Assembly: GCA_020352575.1 (NCBI GenBank)
Contig: CP070681.1
Span: forward strand, 1,430,804-1,444,592
Direction: 5' to 3'
DNA: 13,789 nt
Origin: Acidimicrobiia bacterium
GTDB taxonomy: Bacteria; Actinomycetota; Acidimicrobiia; Spongiisociales; JAENVV01
The notes below the pieces were generated by a model. The model was not told the DNA's origin. It saw only the letters and a list, made by a program, of their open reading frames with translations, and made no database searches. The translations under genes were made by a program, and so were the position numbers. Below, in pieces: positions 7,580 through 13,789 of the stretch; the first letter of the stretch is position 1; every line of letters begins with the position of its first letter.

Positions 7580-7621
7580 GAGAAGCCCGACCCAGCCCCC
7601 GCTTCCAGCGGGGGTCTTCTC
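7580..7621 (+). terminator. Terminator after tRNA-Phe
   Basis: An inner stem CCCCCGCT (7596-7603) pairs with AGCGGGGG (7607-7614) around TCC. An outer stem GAGAAG (7580-7585) can pair with CTTCTC (7616-7621). The pyrimidine-rich TCTTCTCGTC after the inner stem resembles a terminator tail. Confidence 0.75.
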
Positions 7622-7664
7622 GTCATTGCACCCGAAGGCGCGCTCCCAGTTGTCCGCCCTTCGG

Positions 7665-7670
7665 TATGGT
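7665..7670 (+). promoter_or_regulatory. -10 box of the hydrolase-cyclase gene (leaderless)
   Basis: TATGGT ends 6 bases before the GTG at 7677, the same spacing as at the permease gene. No ribosome binding site is present. It argues for GTG 7677 over the in-frame TTG at 7626, which lies upstream of this box. Confidence 0.55.
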
Positions 7671-7676
7671 CGACTC

Positions 7677-9038
7677 GTGGAGATCCCGCCCGTCCGGTAC
7701 GCCCTGACCTCCGACGACGTGCGGATCGCGTTCCAGGACTTCGGAGTCGGGCCACCGGTCGTGTTCTGCATGGCCGCCTTCACCCACCTCACCGGCCTGT
7801 GGAACGTCGACCTCGTGCGACGTCGGCTGCTCGAACCCGCCGCACTGAGCCAACGAGTGCTCATCTTCGACCACCGGGGATCCGGACTCTCCGACGGCTT
7901 CGACGCACCTCCCTCGCTGGCAGCGCGATCCCTCGACGTCGTCGCCGTGTTGGACGCTGCAGGTGTCGAGCGGGCCAGCCTCTCCGGCTTCGACCTCGGC
8001 GGGCAGGTAGCGGTCGCGTTCGCAGCCCTCTATCCGGATCGCGTCGAACGACTCGTCCTCACCAACAGCCGCTTCGGACCCGGCGGAAGAGAGCTTGCCG
8101 AAGCGCTCAACCCCGAGGTGGAGGTCCACGCCTCCAGTTCTGCAGAGGCTCGCCTCGAGCAGGTCCGGCGAGCGATCGGGCTCGGCACCGAACACGAGTG
8201 GGTCGAGACGACCCCGAGCGCACTCAAACATCCCGACTACATCGCCGCCCGGGCCGAGTACGAGCGACTCGTCGGCTCGCGCGACGTGTGGCGCAAGCAG
8301 ATCGAGGCCATCGCCGACCTCGACATCACGGAGCTCGCCCCCCTCGTCCAGGCGGAGGCACTCATCACCTTCAACGACAACCGGGTCCATCACCTCGGCT
8401 ACGCGAGGCTCCTGGACGAGTTGATCCCGCACTCCACACTCATCGAGTTCGATGGTGAGGACGTCGAGTACTGGGTCGGCGACAACTGGGCCGACATCAC
8501 TGACCAGCACGTCCGATTCATCACCGGAAAGGCACCCCAGGTCCCCGTCACGAACCGGTTCGGCGTCGTCATGTTCACGGACCTCGTCGGCTCCACCTCC
8601 ACTTCCCTGGCACTCGGCGACGCGGCGTGGAAGGCTCGACTCGAGCAATACGACAGGGCCGCCGAGGCCGCGATCCCCGCCCACAATGGGCGCATCGTCA
8701 AGCACACGGGCGACGGCCACCTGGCCATCTTCGACCGTCCAGACGATGCCCTCCGCGCCGCGCTCAGGCTGCGAGATCGACTCGAAGCGGCAGGCATCCC
8801 CCTCCGGACGGGACTGCACGCCGGCCTCGTCGAGGAACGGGGCGAAGACATCTCCGGCACCGTGGTCAACCTCGCCTCCCGTGTGGAGTCCGCTGCCGAC
8901 ACGAACGCAGTGTTCGTCACCTCGACGGTGAAGGACATGCTCATGGGCACCCGTTTCAGATTCGAGGCGACCGGCATGCACACGCTGTCCGGGTTCGACG
9001 AACCCTGGAGCCTCTTCGCCGCTGCAGGCGACGCCTGA
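7677..9038 (+). CDS. Alpha/beta-hydrolase domain fused to class III adenylate cyclase
   Basis: A 453-residue two-domain protein with the architecture of M. tuberculosis Rv1900c (LipJ). Residues about 5-285 are an alpha/beta-hydrolase: VVFCMAAFTHLTGLW after the first strands, FDHRGSGLSD at 64-73, and the nucleophile elbow GFDLGG at 104-109. The elbow has Asp106 where family members usually have Ser. The usual C-terminal His (in G-x-D-H-x-x-W) reads GEDVEYWVGD at 260-269, with Val in its place. Residues about 293-450 are the cyclase: FTDLVGS with metal ligand D302, VKHTGDG with substrate-selecting K342 and metal ligand D346, and DISGTVVNLASR with D391, N398 and R402. All six class III positions are present and the Lys/Asp pair favours ATP, so a homodimeric cAMP-forming enzyme is expected. 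There is no transmembrane segment. An esterase gene follows by 23 bases. Confidence 0.9.
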   Translation: MEIPPVRYALTSDDVRIAFQDFGVGPPVVFCMAAFTHLTGLWNVDLVRRRLLEPAALSQRVLIFDHRGSGLSDGFDAPPSLAARSLDVVAVLDAAGVERASLSGFDLGGQVAVAFAALYPDRVERLVLTNSRFGPGGRELAEALNPEVEVHASSSAEARLEQVRRAIGLGTEHEWVETTPSALKHPDYIAARAEYERLVGSRDVWRKQIEAIADLDITELAPLVQAEALITFNDNRVHHLGYARLLDELIPHSTLIEFDGEDVEYWVGDNWADITDQHVRFITGKAPQVPVTNRFGVVMFTDLVGSTSTSLALGDAAWKARLEQYDRAAEAAIPAHNGRIVKHTGDGHLAIFDRPDDALRAALRLRDRLEAAGIPLRTGLHAGLVEERGEDISGTVVNLASRVESAADTNAVFVTSTVKDMLMGTRFRFEATGMHTLSGFDEPWSLFAAAGDA

Positions 9039-9048
9039 GGAGACCTCC

Positions 9049-9054
9049 TACGAT
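9049..9054 (+). promoter_or_regulatory. -10 box of the esterase gene (leaderless)
   Basis: TACGAT ends 7 bases before the ATG at 9062, inside the 23-base gap after the cyclase gene. No ribosome binding site or -35 is evident. Confidence 0.5.
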
Positions 9055-9061
9055 CGCTCCC

Positions 9062-9988
9062 ATGGCACGTGATCTGTCCTCGGTCGACCCCACGCTCCAT
9101 GCTGCCCTCAAGCGGTTCCCGCCCGTCACCTTCGGACCGGCGACCACGCGGCTCATGCGGTTCGCCAACCGCTGGGTGCCCGACCCGGTGCACGCACCCG
9201 ACCTCGAGAGCACGAAGCGCTCCGTTCCCGAAAGCGGCCGAACGGTCTGGATCCATCGCCGACACAGTGGGACGAGCCCCGTCCTGTTCTGGCTCCACGG
9301 AGGCGGGCACGTCATCGGCGACCCGGAGCAGCGTCGGTGGGCTGCCGTCCTCACCTCCCGGGTCGACTGTGTCATGGTCTCTGCGGGGTACCGCCTCTCC
9401 CCCGAGCATCCGTTCCCGGCTTCCCTGGACGATGCGCATGCCGCGTTCCACTGGATGCTCGAAGCGGCCGACGACCTCGGGCTCGACCGCACACGCGTCG
9501 TGATCGGCGGTGAAAGCGCCGGGGGAGGGCTCGCGGCCTCCCTCGTCCAGCGACTCGTCGACGAGGGCACGCCGATCGGAGGACAGCTCCTCGTCTACCC
9601 GATGCTCGATGACCGGACTGCGGCTCGCACCGACATCGGGCCCAAGGAGCACCTCGTCTGGAACAACGCCTCCAACCGCTTCGGATGGGGGTCGTTCCTC
9701 GGCATGCCCCCCGGCGCCCAGGCGACGCCCCCGTACGCCGTGCCGGCGCGACGCGAGGACCTGTCCGGTCTCCCACCCGCGTGGATCGGGGTTGGCGACC
9801 TGGACCTCTTCCTCGACGAAGACACCGCCTACGCCGATCGCCTACGAGCAGCTGGTGTCGACGTCGAGTTCGTCGTCTCGGAGGGCGGGCCACACGGCTT
9901 CGTGTCGCTGGCTCCGCTTGCGCCCATCAGCCAGCGGCTCTTCGATTCGGCGGGTGCCTTCCTCGCGGCCAGGTTCGGGGCCGGCTAG
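9062..9988 (+). CDS. Alpha/beta-hydrolase esterase, hormone-sensitive lipase family (family IV)
   Basis: Carboxylesterase acting on short to medium acyl esters, probably in the cytoplasm because no signal peptide is visible. The 308-residue protein has the family IV oxyanion motif HGGGH at 79-83, GYRLSPEHPFPA at 109-120, the nucleophile motif GESAG at 150-154 with Ser152, the probable catalytic Asp248 in GDLDLFLDE, and His278 in GGPHGF. The triad is complete and the length is normal. ATG 9062 is chosen from the TACGAT box; the frame is open further upstream, but only as a shadow of the cyclase gene. It ends on a CTAG shared with the stop of the convergent gene. Its position right after the hydrolase-cyclase suggests, but does not prove, a shared function. 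The physiological substrate is unknown. Confidence 0.9.
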   Translation: MARDLSSVDPTLHAALKRFPPVTFGPATTRLMRFANRWVPDPVHAPDLESTKRSVPESGRTVWIHRRHSGTSPVLFWLHGGGHVIGDPEQRRWAAVLTSRVDCVMVSAGYRLSPEHPFPASLDDAHAAFHWMLEAADDLGLDRTRVVIGGESAGGGLAASLVQRLVDEGTPIGGQLLVYPMLDDRTAARTDIGPKEHLVWNNASNRFGWGSFLGMPPGAQATPPYAVPARREDLSGLPPAWIGVGDLDLFLDEDTAYADRLRAAGVDVEFVVSEGGPHGFVSLAPLAPISQRLFDSAGAFLAARFGAG

Positions 9989-10956
9989 CGGGCCAGGCCG
10001 AGCGCTTCGACATCGGCTCGCAGGTCGGCCTCCCGATCCTCGCCCAGTTCGACGAGGGGGAGCCGCACCGGTCCCTGCGGGAGTCCCATTCGGCCGAGCC
10101 ACGCCTTCAACTCGGCGATGGGCACGACCCCCTCCCTGTGGGTGAGCCACGGGTCCCGCATCCACTTCTGGAAGGCAGCCCGATGGGGCGCCAGGGTGCC
10201 ACTGATGCGTCGGGCCTCGTCCAAGTCGCCCCGCTGGGCCGCACGGGTGTAGTCGAGGACGGGCCGATCCTCGGCGGTCTGGAACATCGCAAGCGCGGGC
10301 GTGGACATGAGGGCCCGAAGGCCGTGGTCCAGGTGGAGGTCCAGCCACTCGTCCTCTGCGGCGTCGCATACGACGATGCGATCCCCCACCCGCTCGAGCA
10401 GGGCGACCACGTCGTCCTTCGGCTTCGGGTGTTTGATCCCGCACACGGCATCGATCTCGCACAGGCGCTCGATGAGGTCGTGAGAGATCGAGTAGCCCGA
10501 GTAGGCCGTGTTGAACAAGAAGATCGGTATCGAGGTCCGGCGGGCGAGTTCCTCGTACCAGGCGACGACGAGGTGCTCGGCGGGCCGCGGCGGGAAGTAC
10601 GGGTTCATCACGATCGCGAACTCCATGCCGATCTCCTCGGCATGCCTCGTGAGGCGCACGGTGTGCTCGAACACGTGGTGACTCGTCTGGCCCATCACCG
10701 GGACCCGTCCAGCCGCCGTGTCGGTGACGAGTTCATGCACCCTGCGGCGCTCCTCGACGGTCATCGCCCAGAACTCACCCATCATCCCGCCGCAGAAGAT
10801 CCCATCGACCTCCAGGCCCGACACGTAGTGCTCCACCGATCGGCGGAGGGCGTCCTCGTCGATGGCGGCACCGTCCGGGGTGAACGGCGTCGGGATGGCC
10901 ACCCACAGCCCCGACACCCGTTCGAACGCGGCCTCCTTCTGAGCGCTCGAAATCAT
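9985..10956 (-). CDS. DapA/N-acetylneuraminate-lyase superfamily protein, atypical active site
   Basis: A 323-residue TIM-barrel protein of the class I aldolase superfamily. [17 protein letters not shown] at 17-33, MTVEER at 65-70, the MNPYFPP loop at 117-123 and CGIKHP at 172-177 place it there. Lys175 in GIK matches the Schiff-base Lys161 of E. coli DapA. Key relay residues differ: GTTGE reads GMMGE (58-59 Met in place of Thr44/Thr45), LYN reads LFN (Phe148 for Tyr133), PYY reads PYF (Phe121 for Tyr107), and no Arg stands at the Arg138 position. It is therefore unlikely to be a dihydrodipicolinate synthase; another aldolase or dehydratase on a keto acid is more likely. The start ATG at 10956 has AAGGAG (10967-10962) 5 bases upstream. 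It is divergent from the aldo/keto reductase. Confidence 0.82.
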   Translation of the reverse strand: MISSAQKEAAFERVSGLWVAIPTPFTPDGAAIDEDALRRSVEHYVSGLEVDGIFCGGMMGEFWAMTVEERRRVHELVTDTAAGRVPVMGQTSHHVFEHTVRLTRHAEEIGMEFAIVMNPYFPPRPAEHLVVAWYEELARRTSIPIFLFNTAYSGYSISHDLIERLCEIDAVCGIKHPKPKDDVVALLERVGDRIVVCDAAEDEWLDLHLDHGLRALMSTPALAMFQTAEDRPVLDYTRAAQRGDLDEARRISGTLAPHRAAFQKWMRDPWLTHREGVVPIAELKAWLGRMGLPQGPVRLPLVELGEDREADLRADVEALGLAR

Positions 10957-11045
10957 CCGTGCTCCTTCCGTGTGCGGCGAGCCTACGTACGGACAACCCG
11001 GGAGAGGGCGTATCGTCGGGGTCCACGCCAAGAAGGACACAGGAC
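10957..11045. promoter_or_regulatory. Divergent promoter region, aldolase-like and aldo/keto reductase genes
   Basis: These 89 bases lie between two outward-facing genes. On the plus strand TATCGT at 11011-11016 is a plausible -10, with CGGACA at 10990-10995 a weak -35 at a short 15-base spacing. AAGGA at 11033-11037 is the ribosome binding site for the reductase. On the minus strand TAGGCT at 10985-10980 is a plausible -10, and AAGGAG at 10967-10962 is the ribosome binding site. Both genes are led, unlike several neighbours. I see no clear copy of the AAGCGCTT operator here. Confidence 0.4.
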
Positions 11046-11999
11046 ATGGAATACCGCCGCATGGGCAACAGCGGACTCAAGCTGAGCGTGCTCTCGTTCG
11101 GCTCATGGGTCACATTCGGCAAGCAGCTCGACGACGACCTCGGACTCGAGAGCATGCAGGCCGCGTGGGACGCCGGCGTGAACTTCTTCGACAACGCCGA
11201 GGTCTACGCCAACGGCGAGTCGGAGCGGATCATGGGTCAGGCGCTCCAGCGCCTCGAATGGCCCCGCCACTCCTACGTGATCAGCACCAAGTTCTTCTGG
11301 GGCATCCACGACGGACCAAACACGCGCAACACCCTGAACCGGAAGTACCTCCTCGAGGCCATCGACTCCTCGCTCGAACGCCTCCAGCTCGACTTCGTCG
11401 ACCTCGTGTACTGCCACCGGCCCGATCCGGATACTCCGATCGAGGAGACCGTGTACGCCATGTCCGACATCGTCTCGTCCGGCAAGGCCCACTACTGGGG
11501 TACCTCGGAGTGGTCGGCCGACGAGATCCGGGCGGCGTGGGAGATCGCCGAGCGGCACCACCTCCACAAGCCGCAGGTGGAGCAGCCCGAGTACAACCTC
11601 TTCCGCCGCGACAAGGTGGAGAAGGAGTACACCCGCCTCTACGAGGACCTCGGACTCGGCACCACCACGTGGAGCCCGCTCGCCTCGGGCCTCCTTACCG
11701 GCAAGTACCTCGACGGCATCCCCGAGGGCAGTCGCGGCTCGTTCGTGCGGTTCCTCCAGGACATGCTCACCAACGAAGAGGCGAACGAGAAGGTGCGGCG
11801 CCTCCAGCCGATCGCCGAGGAACTCGACGCCTCCCTGGCCCAGCTCGCCATTGCGTGGTGCGCGGCCAACCCGAACGTCTCGACCGTCATCACGGGCGCG
11901 AGCAGCCTCGAGCAGGTCAACCACAACATGGCCGCGAAGGACCTCATCGAGCAGCTCGACGCGGACGTGCTCGGCCGGATCGACGAGATCTTCGGCTAG
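11046..11999 (+). CDS. Aldo/keto reductase, potassium-channel beta-subunit-like family
   Basis: NADPH-dependent oxidoreductase that reduces aldehydes or ketones. The 317-residue (beta/alpha)8 protein keeps the catalytic tetrad: D49 and Y54 in [12 protein letters not shown]82 in STKFFWG and H124 in [42 protein letters not shown] and [15 protein letters not shown] match the branch that includes Kv-beta subunits and bacterial YghZ-type enzymes. The start at 11046 has AAGGA 8 bases upstream. It is divergent from the aldolase-like gene and convergent with the LacI-type gene, sharing CTAG at 11996-11999 for both stop codons. The arrangement suggests sugar or keto-acid metabolism, but the substrate cannot be told. 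Confidence 0.93.
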   Translation: MEYRRMGNSGLKLSVLSFGSWVTFGKQLDDDLGLESMQAAWDAGVNFFDNAEVYANGESERIMGQALQRLEWPRHSYVISTKFFWGIHDGPNTRNTLNRKYLLEAIDSSLERLQLDFVDLVYCHRPDPDTPIEETVYAMSDIVSSGKAHYWGTSEWSADEIRAAWEIAERHHLHKPQVEQPEYNLFRRDKVEKEYTRLYEDLGLGTTTWSPLASGLLTGKYLDGIPEGSRGSFVRFLQDMLTNEEANEKVRRLQPIAEELDASLAQLAIAWCAANPNVSTVITGASSLEQVNHNMAAKDLIEQLDADVLGRIDEIFG

Positions 12000-12994
12000 G
12001 CCTGCGGAGGTCCGGTCGACCCACGCACGGCGAGGGTCGTCGGGGCCACCTCGTGGATCGGCGGTCCGGGGGCCTCGAGTTGGTCGAGCACTCGGCGCGC
12101 CGCCAACGACCCGAGCTCCACGACGTCTTGGCGCACCGTCGTGAGGTCGAGGAGGTCGGCGAGGTCGTGGTCGTCGAACCCCACCACCGAGAGGTCCTCG
12201 GGGACCCGAATCCCGAGTGACCGGGCAGCACTCAGCACACCGAACGCCATCTCGTCGCTGAAGGCGAAGATGGCAGTCGGCGTCTCCTTCGCACCGAGCA
12301 GACGGGTGGCGGCGTCCACACCGCCCCGGGTCGTGAACTCGCCGTAGGCCGTCTCCATCACCTCGAGGCCCGCCTCGGCGAGTCCGGAACGGAACCCGCG
12401 GGCGCGCTCGAAGGGGGTCGAGTGCTCGATTGCGACACCCGGTTCGCCGTCGATCATGGCGATCCGGGTGTGACCCAGGCGGACGAGGTGGCGGGCCACC
12501 GTGGAGGCTGCCTCGAAGTTGTCGATGAGCACGGAGTCGAATCGGTCGGTTCGTGATCCGGCGGTCACGACGGTCGAGACGGTCTCGGCGATCGCCTCCA
12601 CCTCCTCGTGTTCGAGGTGGAGGTCGACGAGCAGGAGCCCGTCCACCCGACGGTTGAGCGAGCGCACCCGGTCCACGACCGCACTCGGGTGGCTCCGATC
12701 GGCGATCGACAACAAGAGGTCGAATCCCTCATCGACGAGCACCCGCTCGACTCCCGCCAACATGCGCCCGGCGTACCAGGTGTCCACGTTGCCGGCGAGG
12801 AGGCCAATGGTGGAGGTCGTGCCTGCGGCGAGTCGCACGGCACTCGGGTCCGGTTCGTAGCCGAGCGCCTCGGCTGCCCGCCGCACCCTCTCGCGCGTGG
12901 CCGGCGCGACATTGGGGAGTCCTCGGAGCGCCCTGCTCACCGTGGCGAGGGAGACCCCTGATTCCCGTGCGACATCGTCGATCGTGATCTTCAC
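11996..12994 (-). CDS. LacI-family transcriptional regulator
   Basis: Sugar-responsive repressor type, 332 residues. The N-terminal helix-turn-helix covers about residues 2-22 ([20 protein letters not shown]), followed by the recognition of [16 protein letters not shown] and the hinge region at about 47-57 ([11 protein letters not shown]). The rest is a periplasmic-binding-like ligand domain with [48 protein letters not shown] and [19 protein letters not shown] at 12994 is chosen because the protein then begins with the family's usual K-x-T-I-x-D-V-A; the in-frame TTG at 13030 overlaps the predicted -35 box. No ribosome binding site precedes the start. Its own promoter carries a LacI-type operator, so autorepression is likely. 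The neighbouring reductase and aldolase-like genes are the natural candidates for other targets. Confidence 0.93.
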   Translation of the reverse strand: MKITIDDVARESGVSLATVSRALRGLPNVAPATRERVRRAAEALGYEPDPSAVRLAAGTTSTIGLLAGNVDTWYAGRMLAGVERVLVDEGFDLLLSIADRSHPSAVVDRVRSLNRRVDGLLLVDLHLEHEEVEAIAETVSTVVTAGSRTDRFDSVLIDNFEAASTVARHLVRLGHTRIAMIDGEPGVAIEHSTPFERARGFRSGLAEAGLEVMETAYGEFTTRGGVDAATRLLGAKETPTAIFAFSDEMAFGVLSAARSLGIRVPEDLSVVGFDDHDLADLLDLTTVRQDVVELGSLAARRVLDQLEAPGPPIHEVAPTTLAVRGSTGPPQA

Positions 12995-13001
12995 CAGCGC
13001 G

Positions 13002-13030
13002 ATGTAAGCGCTTTCAGTGGCGCAGCGCAA
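13002..13030 (-). promoter_or_regulatory. Promoter of the LacI-family gene (leaderless)
   Basis: On the minus strand TTGCGC (13030-13025) and TTACAT (13007-13002) are separated by 17 bases. The -10 box ends 7 bases before the GTG at 12994, and no ribosome binding site lies between. This is the only leaderless start in the window with a recognisable -35. Confidence 0.6.
13003..13016. promoter_or_regulatory. LacI-type operator in the regulator's own promoter
   Basis: TGTAAGCGCTTTCA is a near-perfect palindrome (only the T13005/T13014 pair breaks it) centred on CG, the classic LacI/GalR-family form TGAAAGCGCTTTCA with one change. It overlaps the -10 box at 13007-13002, so the bound regulator would block its own transcription. 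Confidence 0.8.
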
Positions 13031-13031
13031 T

Positions 13032-13094
13032 CCCTGCCGAGCGGGTGGGATCCCCGGAGGGGGCAGGGGTGACGACGGGGATCCGGTCCCTCCG
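13032..13094. terminator. Overlapping inverted repeats after the dGTPase-like gene
   Basis: Three perfect inverted repeats interleave: CCCTGCC (13032-13038) with GGCAGGG (13062-13068), GGATCCCCG (13048-13056) with CGGGGATCC (13076-13084), and CGGAGGG (13055-13061) with CCCTCCG (13088-13094). They cannot all form at once. The stretch lies between the stop codon of the dGTPase-like gene and the LacI-gene promoter, so a terminator role on the minus strand is the simplest reading. Confidence 0.5.
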
Positions 13095-13105
13095 ATGTCA
13101 GTGGC

Positions 13106-13789
13106 TCACACGGACCCTGCGTCGATGCCGATGTCCGTCGACGAACCCCCACCCGCCGTGAGCCCCCCAAGGCCGTCGAATACCCGCAAGGCGTATCGAT
13201 CGGTCATGCCTGCCACGAAGTCGATGACGTTCTCCTCGACCGCGTCACCAGGCCGCAGCGACCCTTCGGGCATCTCGTCGGGGTGTTCGTTGAAGTGCTC
13301 GACGAGGGTGCGCACCACCCGCATGGCGTGCGACCGCTGCGACTCCGTCCCGGGGCGGAGGTAGACACGCTCGAACATGAAGGCCCGGAGCTCGTGCATC
13401 ACCGCGAGCACGTCATCGGCCATGCGGAGTTGGCTCCCACCGGATGAGCCATCGACCACCGCCCGCACCATGGTGTCGATCCACTCCGAGCCCGGGACGC
13501 CGAATACCTCGAGGGACGCCGAGGGGAGGTCGCCGAGGCCGAGGACGCCCGCACGCATCGCATCGTCGACGTCGTGGGTGAGGTACGCGATGCGATCGGC
13601 GAACCGGCACGCCATGCCCTCTGGGGTGGCGGGAGGCGGATCGATCTTCCACGAATGGGCGCGGATGCCGTCGAGCACCTCCCACGAGAGGTTGAGCGGT
13701 TCCAACTCCGACAGCAGCCGCACGCCGTGGGCCGAGTGCAGCCACTCCCCCTCGACGAACTCACTGAGTGCGTCCTCGCCGGTGTGGCC
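13106..13789 (-). CDS. dgt: dGTP triphosphohydrolase-like HD-domain protein, C-terminal part (cut by window edge)
   Basis: HD-superfamily phosphohydrolase that splits dNTPs to deoxynucleoside and triphosphate, or a related dGTPase-like protein. The visible 227 residues run from the window edge to a TGA at 13108-13106; the N-terminus, with the first metal-binding His and HD pair, lies outside. The visible part begins with GHTGEDALSEF, the family's second metal-site motif, followed by the NLSWEVLDGIRAHSW region and ADRIAYLTHDVDDAMRAGVL, which supplies the last metal-binding Asp. The tail has LVEHFNEHPDEMP and DFVAGMTDRYALRVFD, both typical of bacterial dGTPase-like proteins. A GTG at 13723 is inside the gene, not its start. 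In many actinobacteria dnaG follows dgt; here a LacI-family gene on the same strand follows instead. Confidence 0.88.
   Translation of the reverse strand, partial: GHTGEDALSEFVEGEWLHSAHGVRLLSELEPLNLSWEVLDGIRAHSWKIDPPPATPEGMACRFADRIAYLTHDVDDAMRAGVLGLGDLPSASLEVFGVPGSEWIDTMVRAVVDGSSGGSQLRMADDVLAVMHELRAFMFERVYLRPGTESQRSHAMRVVRTLVEHFNEHPDEMPEGSLRPGDAVEENVIDFVAGMTDRYALRVFDGLGGLTAGGGSSTDIGIDAGSV

Noticed and set aside
7626..7676. Upstream TTG start for the hydrolase-cyclase
   Set aside because: It would put the TATGGT box inside the coding region and adds 17 unconserved-looking residues overlapping the tRNA terminator tail.
7421..7864. Minus-strand frame with GAGSNRRPPVFQTGALPAELP-like sequence
   Set aside because: This is the well-known false protein obtained by translating the antisense of tRNA genes; it covers tRNA-Phe and tRNA-Asp and has no other support.
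7623..8981. 452-codon minus-strand frame over the hydrolase-cyclase
   Set aside because: Shadow frame; the plus strand carries clear hydrolase and cyclase motifs.
10941..10948. GAGCGCTC as a second LacI-type operator near the aldolase-like start
   Set aside because: Only the AGCGCT core matches the 13003-13016 site (9 of 14 over the full length), and an 8-bp GC-rich palindrome is expected by chance at this frequency.
9685..11085. 466-codon plus-strand frame over the aldolase-like gene
   Set aside because: It is antisense to a gene with a recognisable fold and a good ribosome binding site; its translation is His/Arg/Gly-rich without motifs.

Overview
The window is about 13.8 kb of GC-rich DNA with G/C-dominated third codon positions. 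It carries an actinobacterial gene set: a dnaK-grpE-dnaJ-hspR heat-shock operon with a HAIR-type operator, a fused alpha/beta-hydrolase and class III cyclase, a Kv-beta-like aldo/keto reductase, and several genes that appear to be transcribed without leaders. The best fit is Actinomycetota. Placement in Acidimicrobiia is a guess from gene style and was not tested. I see no insertion sequence, prophage, CRISPR array or rRNA.

Left part (1-4340). The 5' end of a beta-class DNA methyltransferase runs off the left edge on the minus strand. It is divergent from dnaK-grpE-dnaJ-hspR. These four genes are tightly coupled (GTGA overlap between grpE and dnaJ, 8-base overlap between dnaJ and hspR). A HAIR-like operator abuts the dnaK -10 box, so HspR made by the last gene should repress its own operon.

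Middle part (4341-7676). An amino-acid-type ABC transporter lipoprotein and its permease are separated by a strong hairpin and a second promoter; no ATPase gene is visible. mscL lies convergent with the permease, with the two stop codons back to back. Then come a small protein of unknown function, paired hairpin terminators, a non-coding stretch of about 260 bases holding a 32-bp dyad built from two identical 9-bp palindromes 21 bp apart, and tRNA-Asp(GTC) and tRNA-Phe(GAA), each followed by a hairpin.

Right part (7677-13789). A hydrolase-cyclase fusion has a complete cyclase catalytic set but a hydrolase domain that seems to have lost its Ser and His. It is followed 23 bases later by an HSL-family esterase that keeps all its catalytic residues. 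Next are a divergent DapA/NAL-superfamily protein with the Schiff-base Lys but without the usual Thr/Tyr relay residues, an aldo/keto reductase transcribed away from it, and a LacI-family regulator whose own promoter carries a classic AAGCGCTT-type operator. This looks like a small regulated catabolic locus. A dGTPase-like HD hydrolase, cut at its 5' end, runs off the right edge.

Two patterns recur. Genes without a Shine-Dalgarno sequence have a TANNNT box 6-8 bases before the start codon, which also settles several start choices. All three convergent gene pairs have abutting or overlapping stop codons with no intergenic DNA.
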